A stretch of 64,000 nucleotides of DNA from Adineta vaga (taxonomy: Eukaryota > Rotifera): positions 4,960,001-5,024,000 of the forward strand of contig CP075493.1 of assembly GCA_021613535.1 (NCBI GenBank), given 5' to 3'. The position numbers and the translations under genes were made by a program. Below are positions 10,332-20,833 of the stretch, in pieces. The stretch's first letter is position 1. Every line of letters starts with the position of its first letter. A model generated the notes under the pieces. That model ran no database searches. It saw only the letters and a program-made list of their open reading frames with translations, and was not told the origin of the DNA.

Positions 10332-13004
10332 ATGTTCCAAATATTTCTTCTCGCCTGTCTATATACATGGATATTGAAAATTGACGCTAGTCATTTCCGT
10401 GGCGGTACGATTACATGGTTAGTTAAAATATATTTGAATTCGTTTTTCTTTACATCTATATATTTGTATTCTAGGCGTCCTTTGAACGCTACGCCAAATG
10501 GAGCTACAGCTGCTTTTCTGATGCGCGAACGATATTCGTGGCGACGCGGTTATCCCGGTTGTTTTTGCGATGATGCGACTATTGCCGCAAAAGGTCTTAT
10601 TGGTGACAACAACTGGCTCACGTGTACAAATGGTGCCTGCGCTCCATGGACTAATATGAATACACGTACATCTTGTACAGATTATAGTACTGCACTGGAT
10701 GTTAGCTCTGGTGAATATTATGAAACGAAAACTTTTCCAATTGGCGTAGCATTCACTATTACTTACAATTCAAATGCATGGTTTGCAACTCTTGTTGTCG
10801 GATCCAACGCTCAATGGTTTGTGAGCAATCGAGTTAATACTGCTCTCAGACCTGACGGCTTTCTCAATACCAGTCCTGTTGCGGTTACACTGCCCATCAT
10901 CTATAAACAAATCAATATCCAACATGTTCATGTTGTTCAAATGTCTGATTTTGATGGCACAGACGTTTTACGTTGCCGATGGTCTACTACAACTGGTAAT
11001 ATTAATAATTATAATGAATGTGGTGGCATATGTTCAGGAGTTCCTGGTGCCGTCCTTATTCAAACAAATTGTACCATAGTATTCACACTCACAGCAGCGA
11101 GTTGGTATGCAGGTGTAGCATTACAAATTGAAGATTATTTTAATACTGCAGCAACAGTACCAATGAGTTCAGTTCCACTTCAATTTCTCTTCTATGGCTA
11201 TCCTGCACCGACTGGTTGTACTACATCACCGGTCATCATTGGTAATAGACCAAACCGAGGTATGTATCATATTGTTCGATCTTATTCTGTTTGATCAATG
11301 ATGTTTATTCATTTTGTTAGCTTGTATTGGTACACCTATTGGCTCGAATGTTACCGAATATGTTATTGTTCAAACATTTTGTCCAGGACAAACAATTGTT
11401 AATTTTGTTTCCAGTGCTCCAGTTGGTATGACAAAGAGTGCTATTCTTAATCCAAGCGCAAGTAATTGAAAGTTCTATTACTAAATTCTATTCTTTTATC
11501 GATCAATTCTAGATATTTATCATCTGATTCTTAGATGGATTCCAACAGCTGATCAGTATGGTCCACAAAGTTTTTGTGCTGGAGCTATTGATAATGCAAA
11601 TCTTCAATCGAATCAGTGGTGTATTACATTTCTAGTTGGTTTTGAATCACCAGATGTCATTCGTCCGACACTTGTTCAAGGTTCAGCATCACCCATTGGA
11701 ACTATCTTTCAAAATCACACTGTCTTCTCTATTCAAAGTAAGATTATTTTGTTGAGTCAAAAAAATGACATATGTTTACCAAATGTCTATGTGTCCTTTA
11801 AAACGCTTTCAAAATATGAAAGAAGTCATTCCTATTGAATGCATTCTACCATTTTCAAAAACAGATACTAAGATTTATCTTCATTTTTAGCAACAAAATC
11901 AGTCAATCGTCCAACACGTAATGACACTAATATCTATTTTTGGGATGATACTGCTGGTGGCACTCTTGTTCAAAAATTTGATTGTGGCTGGGCACCTGAA
12001 GTGACATTCACCGGTTTTGCTACTATTATTCGTTTTCCTACGGCGCCCTGGATTCCTGGACATTTCTATCATGTTACATTCGATAGTGGTATGTTTGTTT
12101 CAATGATTGATTTACGCACTATTGTTTGTCATTGTAGGTGTTGCAAGTGGAACGGAGTTTTGTGGTAAGTAATAAAATATCAATGAAAATAGTGACATAG
12201 ATAATGAGTGACTTGTTATTGATAATAGGTCCTGAATCAGCGCCAGTCAATGATCCAACATATTGGGTATTTAACATCTGGAATCCAGCAGTTTCATCAA
12301 CAACAACAACAACAACTACTCCTTTCACAACAGTCACTGTCACTACAAAACCAACATCAACAACAAGTATCAATACTCTCGTGAGTTTATTCGATATACA
12401 TCTCGTCATTTTTGTGATTGTAAATAAATGTTGTTGATTTAGTTGACAACAACTGGTATCATAATCACAACTACAGCTCCTGTCACAACCACTGCAACTA
12501 CTTCGACAACTGCTCCTCCGACCACTGCTCGTAAGAACAGATTTTTACTCTTGTCTCCTACATCATCTAAGAGAGACAATATACTTTGATATTCTCATGT
12601 ATACTAGAAATCTATAGATACGAAAAAGTTTCAGTACAAAAGTTTTTCTTATTGAAAAAAATCTCTACATATGATTCTTTTCTTTTTCATTTAGCTCCAA
12701 CAACAGCTGGTCCAACTCAACCATCTGTAACCACAGAATCAACAGTTGCTGTTATGTATCCAAAAGATTTCGTAAGTATATTTGAATAGAATTTGACTTA
12801 TTCAGATAGTCATATAAATGTTTGTAGGAAGAAGCATGTAAACAACCAGTAGCAATAATGAATGCTATTTTATTAGCTGTGATGATGCCTGCACAAGCTA
12901 TAGCAATGTATGCTGCTTTCTCCAAGTTAGAAAACGTTTTCAATCCATCTCGCATCAAAGCCAGAACAAGACATAATCAACGAATGAAACGAATAATGCA
13001 GTAG
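10332..13004 (+). CDS. SHFRGG-type single-pass membrane protein A
   Basis: Ten exons (10332-10417, 10475-11259, 11321-11461, 11513-11737, 11891-12088, 12138-12164, 12229-12380, 12443-12530, 12695-12771, 12828-13004) join in frame to 651 residues. A signal peptide (MFQIFLLACLYTWILKIDA) is followed directly by SHFRGGTITWRP. A cysteine-containing ectodomain of about 450 residues comes next, then a threonine-rich, probably O-glycosylated stalk, a hydrophobic segment (MNAILLAVMMPAQAIAMYAA) and a basic tail (RTRHNQRMKR). This topology indicates a surface adhesion or receptor-like protein. I do not recognise a named family. A paralogue with the same ten-exon structure lies at 50996-53758. Exon 6 is only 27 nt. 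Confidence 0.85.
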
Positions 13005-13082
13005 AAATTACCCTTTTAGACTATGAACAATTCATTTTTGCGTGTATAAATATAATATTCTATATTTCTGAAATTCTACTCA

Positions 13083-13088
13083 AATAAA
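13083..13088 (+). terminator. Poly(A) signal of SHFRGG gene A
   Basis: AATAAA lies 79 nt after the stop codon. Confidence 0.5.
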
Positions 13089-14735
13089 TCATTTTACCAA
13101 ACAATACTTTTGTTATTTTTCCTACCGACACATCCACTATTTGCATTGCTCATTCCGATGGACTAGAATCAGTTTATACCACAATCTATTATTCATCTTT
13201 AGCACTTTAAGTGTTAGAAACTATGGTCAATATGTTGTTTGTATCACTTCTACCAAAGTTTTTATCGTTGACAGCTACCACATGTCATATAATCGTTTTC
13301 TTTAGCGTAACAAACTGCTTATCTAAATTCTTCGTGTAATTTTATATTTATTTTTCAACTCAATTTCTTTTTTTCCTAATCGTTCATGTTTGATGTCGTA
13401 ATCTGATTTTTTTATTAAAAATATATTTATTTCGTTATTTTCTCAACTATTTAGTTATAGCAAGTGAGTTTTTTTTATGAAAGTCCTTTCCTGCAGTAGT
13501 TGCTTCAGCAGTTTTTACAGAAGAATGAGAATTAGTGAAAAAAAGAATTCTAATGTGTATTTGTAATATCGTGGTGCTCAAACTGTCATCTACTAGTCTA
13601 GGCAATTGATTTTTGGAACGAAAGAAATTATTCAATATTTCTTCAAAATTCCTGTTTTGTTATTTAGTTGTTGTTTTCGGTCTTTTTACGATTAAAGTTG
13701 ATAATCATATAAGAAACTAACAATACATTGTGGTCATATACAAATCTTGTTGCACTGGACAGTAGTGTAAAGGAAGAAGACTAATATGATATTGAAAAAC
13801 AAGAATGATTCAAAAGAGTTCGTATTCAGGACATATATAAAGAAACGAAGAGAAGAAAACGAAAAACAATCAACAAATTGTTTCACATAGTAAAATATAT
13901 ACCATACTAAAAGAACGAATAGAACCATAAAGAATATTCCATAGCTGGTATTCGGTATGAATGTGACTTTTAGTATATGAAAATGAGAGACATGCAGAAA
14001 GTTATTTGCATACCTTTCTTATTTCTATGGTATCTCTCTCTCTCTTTTACGTTGTCATAGTCAATTTCTACTATACAGATTGAAATTCTTAACGGTACTA
14101 TGTGCATAAATATATTGAATGTTTTTGTCATCAAAAGAAACAATATATGCCAAGAGAAATATTCGAATAGCTTCATCATAAAACAATGGTATTTAACATC
14201 AATAATTTATTTTATTTCTAAACAATAAAGATCAATGATAGATGATACTATTGAGCAACGAATCAACTCTCAGAGTCTAACACAGTATCAATGCCTTCAA
14301 ATTTTGTCATCATATGTTATCGTCAGAGATATACACGGATGATCCGTTTATTTTCAATTTTATACCAAAAATCCTCTATTCAACTGATTACATAACTATA
14401 AAACATATTATTAGTCATTAATATAAATATAACCTCAATCACTTTGTGAGAAAACCGAAGGTTCTTTTTCTTTTTCTTGATCAGATGAATTACCGATGAC
14501 AATATTGCATTTCTCTATAACTTTTCGTCTGTTCTTTTAACGTCATCGATTTTTTTTTCAAGGCTGACGTTTTTCTCTCCCATTTTCTTTCTTTCTCTTT
14601 GCAACATATACATTTCTTCGTATCTCAATCATACTTCACGTGATAATCCAAACATTCGTTTTTTATTGATTTTCAGATTGAAATATTCTCTGTCTTAACA
14701 ATAAAATCTATTAAACAAAATTCCCATCGTCATTT
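13089..14735. other. Intergenic, nothing recognised
   Basis: About 1.6 kb of AT-rich DNA between SHFRGG gene A and the acidic orphan. No supported gene is seen on either strand; open frames near 13450-14180 lack motifs and splice signals. Confidence 0.5.
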
Positions 14736-15341
14736 ATGGCATATCGTATACGTCGTGAATCTATGGAACATTTGGATCTTTATGATTTAGATAAAATAAA
14801 TAATATTATGTCATTTAGAAATCGTCGATTACCTCCACCTATACCTGCGCCTCGTAAACATCGACGTCAACTACCGACAAATGTTACTTTTGAACGTTAT
14901 CATTTTCTTTGTAATATGAATCGTCATAAAACAGATCCCATATATGCAGCGGTACCAATGTTTAAAACACTGCCACCTTCAATCTATATTAAACCTCGTC
15001 GACAATTACTTGGTACATATTTTCCTACAAATATTATTAGACCATTGAAGAATAAAGCGAATAAGTCAACTGAATCCGAAAATGTAGACGAAAATGACTA
15101 TGAAAACAAGAGAGATGAAGTAGAACAAATTAGTAATGATGATGATGATGATGATGATCACCGTGCTGCTTCAGACAACGACGATGATGATAATGATACG
15201 GAAAATCAATCGGATGAAAGTAGTAGTAGTAGTAGTAGTAGCTCTAGGGACAATGATGATGATGGTGACGATATTTTGGATGATGATAACAATGATAATC
15301 AAACTGTTGTTGAACAAATATTCAATCGTGATAAAAATTAA
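14736..15341 (+). CDS. Acidic low-complexity orphan with proline-rich SH3-type ligand
   Basis: An uninterrupted 201-codon frame from ATG at 14736, one of few intronless frames in the window. Residues 1-30 are moderately charged. Around residue 33 comes RRLPPPIPAPRKHRR, which fits an SH3-binding polyproline motif flanked by basic residues. Residues 40-110 are rich in Arg, Tyr and Pro. From about 130 to the end the protein is almost wholly Asp, Asn, Ser and Glu, encoded by GAT/AGT trinucleotide runs. I do not recognise it. The ordered, non-repetitive N-terminal half argues for a real protein, but the acidic tail could have expanded by slippage. Confidence 0.55.
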   Translation: MAYRIRRESMEHLDLYDLDKINNIMSFRNRRLPPPIPAPRKHRRQLPTNVTFERYHFLCNMNRHKTDPIYAAVPMFKTLPPSIYIKPRRQLLGTYFPTNIIRPLKNKANKSTESENVDENDYENKRDEVEQISNDDDDDDDHRAASDNDDDDNDTENQSDESSSSSSSSSRDNDDDGDDILDDDNNDNQTVVEQIFNRDKN

Positions 15342-16615
15342 AATATTATTTTGATTTCGTAAATGTACCATATAAAAATATAATTGAATAGAGCAATATA
15401 AATCTCTTTGTCTACTTAAGTACAACTATTTCATTGAATATTCTTTGGTATTCATAATTCTTTTTATGAATATATGATTAGTGGTTAAATTTTATTAGCT
15501 GAGTAGAAGTCATGTTGGTACTATGAGCATCCTCTCTGTCTGTCTCTCCCTCTCTCTTACACATATGATCCTACATATAATTTCTATACTTATCCAGTTA
15601 CATATTTATTTATCTTCTTTTAGTCGTTTATATACAAAAACTTATCTAGTTGTTGAAATAAACTAAAATATTGATGGAGAACACACCGATCATTTTCAAA
15701 TAGAAAATTTCTTGAACATATGATTTCATCTGTATTGTCCATTTTGATAATATAGATATTACATCAATCTGGAATAGCAAGCTTTAAGCTTATATATGTT
15801 TTTTCTAGAACACATCCTTGACCTTGGGAAACATAATTGTATAGATGAAGAAAAACGAGTTATGTCTTGTTCCGTCAGTGTATTCTCTCGAATAAACGTA
15901 TTCATCAATAAAGATTGATACCGTTTGTTATATTTCCTTTTATTTTCCTGTTGTTGTTGTTATTATTATTATTGTTCTTTTTATTGAGTGCATAAATATT
16001 AATTAATTCAAGCATTTTTTTTTCTTGCTTAAACTATCGTCATTTTGAGTAGAAACAAAGACGTATCAAAGTTTCTTTTGTATTTTCTGAGATGAAGACA
16101 AAATGAATCATATGTGTTGTTACAAAGTTATAGTATATCTCCTATCATCGTTGATTTCCCCCCACATACACAACAACGTCAAACAATCTGAATTGTACAG
16201 AAGACGAGTATATATATATATATTCAGCTACGCATAATGATGCGTTCTGTTTCTTTTCTACTAATCGACATCCCACCCATTTGGTTCTCAACAACACAAC
16301 TCAAATAACGGTGCAGACAACATCAGCAATAACGTTGCCTTCTCTTCTTTTGCGCTTTTTCCGCATCATCAATGTGTACAGACAGAGATGTGCCTTGTAT
16401 AACAGAGAAGAACATAGGAAAAAAAAGTCGACAGATATAGCTCTATATTCTTATATCAGCAGCTACGATTGTCCCTTGTGTATAAAACGTTATTCTACAC
16501 AGGTAGATAAAACATTCACATAGAAAACTTTTGTCTACGAAAGAGAATTAATTAATTCAATCATTGATGTTTTTTCTTCTTATTTTTTTAGAATAATGCA
16601 TTGAAATTTTATGCA
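15342..16615. other. Intergenic and calcineurin 5' region
   Basis: Contains short TA and CTCT runs and no supported coding sequence. A polypyrimidine tract ending in AG at 16590-16591 lies 24 nt before the calcineurin ATG and is probably the acceptor of a 5' UTR intron or a trans-splice site. Two ATGs just upstream of the true start (16596 and 16611) are out of frame and stop within three codons. Confidence 0.5.
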
Positions 16616-19455
16616 ATGACTAGCACAGAGAAATCCAATGATGCAAAATCAGCGTCATCAACAACAAAAACTAATACAAAAGAGAGAATTTGTAATACCG
16701 TTCCAGAACCACCTGCACGTCGTCTTGATATTCAAGATTTATTTTCTAATCCATCCGATTCAAAATCTAAACCTGATTTAGAAAAACTTAAACAACATCT
16801 TCTACTTGAAGGTCGTGTTACTGAACAAGCTGCACTTCGAATAATTCAATCCGGTAAATAATATCCATATAAAACCAGAAAGTCAACTGTTTTTTTGTTT
16901 TTTTTTCGACATATCAACATCGCTAATAAGATATTTCTTCATTTATACATTATTTTTAGATTAAATGAAGATAAGTCCTTTGTACCCTAGCTTTTGGATA
17001 TATGTACATAATAATAGTCTTGCACATTTCTCTAATACTTTATATGTATTCTCATCAGAGAAAACTCATTTAGATAACAGATGTTTTGCATCAAAGTTTG
17101 ATTAGTTTTCAAAATCAGATGAATGCCATATATATTATCTATAGAGACAAAAAAAGAAGAAGATTAAAGATTTAGAACTCTTATGCATTTTTATTGAATT
17201 ATAGGTGCTGCTATCCTTCGTGAAGAACCAACATTATTAACTGTTGATGCGCCAGTGACAATCTGTGGTGATATTCATGGTCAACTGTATGATTTAATGA
17301 AGTATGAAAAATTGAATTATTTATAGAATCAGTCGCTTTTAATTTGATTTCGTTTTCCTATAAATAGATTATTTGAAGTTGGTGGTTCACCATCGGATAC
17401 TCCTTATTTATTCCTTGGTGATTATGTTGATCGTGGCTATTTTGGAATCGAATGGTTTGATAAGATCTTTGCATTCAACTCTATTCTTCTTTCTATCTTT
17501 AGTGTACTTTATTTATTCTCATTGAAAATTCACTATTCGAAAACATTTTTTTTACTTCGAGGAAATCATGAATGTCGACATTTGACAGATTATTTTACGT
17601 AAGAGAACATGAATGATTTCGTTTGAAATAATAATTCTTTTAAAAATTTAGTTTCAAACAAGAATGTCAAGTGAAATATACAGAGACGATTTATGATGCT
17701 TGTATGGAAGCATTCGATTGTCTTCCATTAGCAGCTATTATGAATAATCAATTTCTATGTGTACATGGTGGACTTTCACCTGAAGTTCAGACATTAGATG
17801 ATATTAAACAAGTAAATCATCTTAAGATTTCTGTCAATTATGTAGACATTCGTCTTTTTAGTTAGTTTGTATTGATTCGAGAAAGTCAATGAAGTCTATT
17901 AGCCTAATAATTGTCGAGAAAAATACGAACTAAGTCGAATTATCTCAGCAGTACGGAATATCAATAATAATGGCTAAAAGATAGAATATTTTCTTTTCCT
18001 TCTTTATGAAAAGGTCGTCTTCGAGGCTAGATAGAAGGCCACTCTGAAACAGATTTCTTGCTTAATTACTTCAGTTTTCTATAGGATTATACTTTCTTTA
18101 TCAGAAATTTCAACTAATTTAGATCTGTTCGTTACTTTAAAATATCAAATAGATCTAATAATTCTTGACAAATATCTTTTTTATTCCCATATATATATAT
18201 AATATCACATAGTTGCATCAAAGAAATCATCGAAAGGTTAAATGTATCCAATAAGACAGTTATAGTATTTCTTTGTCATTAATGATTAAATTATTATTGA
18301 CAATTCGTTTTTCCTTAGTTGGATCGATTTCATGAACCGCCAGCACATGGTGCTATGTGTGATCTTTTATGGTCTGATCCTGCTGAAGATTATGGAAATG
18401 AAAAAGGTTCATTAACATTAGTGGCAACACGTCGTATGAGTGCACCAGCTAAAACAGTGACAGCATCAACGAATGGATCATCTTTATTTTTACCGAATGC
18501 TACACGTGGTTGTTCGTATTTTTATACATATGCTGCTGTCAATGAATTTCTTGTCCGTAATCAGATACTTTCAGTAATTCGTGCTCATGAAGCTCAAGAT
18601 ATTGGTTATCGAATGTATAAAAAATCTCCGGATACGGGTTTTCCATCATTAATAACACTATTCTCAGCACCAAATTATTGTGATGTTTATCAAAATAAAG
18701 CAGCAATTATGAAATATGAAAATAATGTTGTTAATATTCGACAATTTAATTGTTCACCACATCCATATTGGTTACCGAATTTTATGAATGTTTTTTCATG
18801 GTCATTGCCATTTGTTGGAGAAAAAATCAATGATGTTCTTTTGAAAATTCTTAACATATGTACAGATGAAGAATTAGCTGAAATTGATGAACATATTGAT
18901 TCATTAATTGAACGTAATCAAATGGAACAACGTAAAGAACAAATTCGATCGAAAATACGTGCCGTTGGTAAAGTTGCTAAAACCTATCAAACTTTACGAG
19001 AATTAAGTGAAAATGTTGTTACATTACGTGGTCTAACACCATCGAATAGTTTAAATGAATTAGATAAAGAAATAGCGAGTGAAGCAGAGGCTGCTGCAGC
19101 GATTCTTCGAGAAAAATCTTCGTCAACTAAAGAACGTTTTTCGCAAGTGAAAATTCTCGATCAAGTTAATGAACGTATGCCACCACCAAAGAATGCTAAT
19201 TCAGTAGGTGGTCCAAGTGTTGCTGAACGTATTAAACGAGCATCAAATGTTAATCAATCATCGCAACCAGTTAAAAGAGAAACACCATCTGCTGTTCTCG
19301 CTGGTGTTTCACAACAAGGAATCGTGAGAATGCGTCGTGAAAGTTATGCTGGTGTACCAACGTCAGCAGTTCGACGTTCACCAACACCAGTTGTCGATAT
19401 ACCAAAACTTGTTGATGGAAAATCAACAACAACAACAACAACAACGAAACAATAA
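16616..19455 (+). CDS. PPP3C: Calcineurin catalytic subunit (PP2B, Ca2+/calmodulin Ser/Thr phosphatase)
   Basis: Six exons (16616-16853, 17205-17301, 17368-17454, 17503-17598, 17652-17811, 18319-19455) encode 604 residues. The metallophosphatase signatures are intact: GDIHGQ, GDYVDRG, RGNHE, HGGLSPE, the catalytic Arg in RGCSYF, RAHEAQD and SAPNY. Downstream are the calcineurin-B-binding helix region, the calmodulin-binding segment ([14 protein letters not shown]) and the autoinhibitory element (NERMPP), so regulation by Ca2+/calmodulin should be conserved. Exceptional feature: about 23 extra residues sit between GNEK and RGCSYF compared with vertebrate calcineurin A. The start was chosen because it is the only in-frame ATG after the upstream acceptor; intron 5 is long (507 bp). 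Confidence 0.96.
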
Positions 19456-19656
19456 TCTTTATTTCTATCGATCAGCAGACCGGGCTATGACCCTTGTTTT
19501 ATTTGTTTCTTTGTCCGCCTCGTTTTTTCTTTCCTTCTTTATAATTCTAATTCTTATTTTTCTTTTCGTTTGTTTGTTTTTATTAACATTATTTTAAACC
19601 CACATATTTATTTTAAAAAGCAAAATATAGAACAAGAGACAAGATTTGATCTAGCT

Positions 19657-20451
19657 TTATATCACCATTAGAAATTGAATGATACAGATGGATAGAAATC
19701 GAATACGACAAAAAGAAACTGATTGCATCGATGACACAATGATATTATCACTGTTTTTATCTTGAAAAAATGAACGTGTAGTATCTTTAGCATCTGAACA
19801 TAGTATACGCTGTTGACTGTCATTATTACAAGCACGTACACCCATCGTATGGTTAATACCAAAAACATAATTTTTACCGATTTCATAAGAGATGGCTGTA
19901 TTACTTAAATAAGGCAATTTTTCAATTCCGTCAATTGTTATACGATAATTATCGATGGGACCATGTGGAAAATTTGGTGGTGTCCATGTCAATCGTAAAC
20001 GTTGTTTATGGAGTGCAATTTGAATATTTCCGGGAGATGATGGTCGTGAAACATCAGTTCGTCTTGTATAGGTTTTAATCTCATTCACTTGTGAACAATT
20101 TAAATCAAAGGAATACATTGTATATGTTTCTAAGTTATTGATAACAACGAAACCTTTTGAAGTGCCAGAATGAAATTTTACAGGTACATAATTGCCTGTT
20201 TTATTCATTTGAACATGGCATGAACATGGAGAAATACAATTTGATAATTCAACATTGAGACTAACATTAATTTATATTGAAACATAAAAGTACGAGTACG
20301 ACACTGAATAGAAATGATCTACTTACGTAATACTATCATTCGTAATTATTGGTATATCAAATAATGTTGCAGAAAATGTAACGATTTCTGTAGTAACAAT
20401 CATATTAAACATATAAAGTATAACAGTAAGATGAATGAATGAGTGAACCAT
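19657..20451 (-). CDS. Secreted or GPI-anchored fibronectin type III surface protein
   Basis: Two exons joined by a short phase 2 intron near 20265-20325. The start at 20451 opens a hydrophobic signal sequence (MVHSFIHLTVILYMFNMIV). The first half has a small Cys cluster (CISPCSC) and a strand-rich, FN3-like fold. The second half is a clearer FN3 domain, with PSSPGNIQI, the core Trp in RLTWTPP and a conserved tyrosine strand. The last 15 residues are hydrophobic with almost no tail, as in GPI-anchor signals; a very short TM anchor is the alternative. Several N-glycosylation sequons occur. It is convergent with calcineurin and divergent from HYDIN. The partner is unknown. Confidence 0.75.
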
Positions 20452-20833
20452 CTTTGTGACAATTATTCAATTATCAGACGAAAAATGGCGCATTTTATGT
20501 ATGAATGTGAAATGAAATTTTCATACTCTGTTGCAATTTCTCTTCATGAAATTTTCAAAATTGATGAAATCATCTTGTAATTCTCATTTTCTATACTTAA
20601 TCTTTATTGTCGAATAATTAAATCAAATAATTTTATGAAGAATTCTAGCTTTTCTTTGATTTAATTGACAGATGACATTTAGCGACATCTCTTTTTCGTT
20701 TCTTTCTCAAACCAACATAGAAACGATTGTCATCGTTACTCACTTACAAAACACAATCGATGGATGAATGTTTTTTAATCTATATGTTCATTTCTAAATT
20801 TGTAGATTGCCTACAAACCTATCAAACAGAATC
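20452..20833. promoter_or_regulatory. Divergent promoter region, FN3 gene and HYDIN
   Basis: A 382-bp gap between two divergent start codons must hold both promoters. An X-box half-site (CATAGAAAC, within 20711-20724) fits the right half of the RFX consensus only. A pyrimidine tract with AG at 20804-20805, 28 nt before the HYDIN ATG, looks like a 5' UTR acceptor or trans-splice site. Confidence 0.4.

Noticed and set aside
15136-15425. Antisense and alternate-frame ORFs over the acidic orphan
   Set aside because: They are repeat shadows of the GAT/AGT trinucleotide runs (poly-Met, poly-Ile or poly-Thr products).
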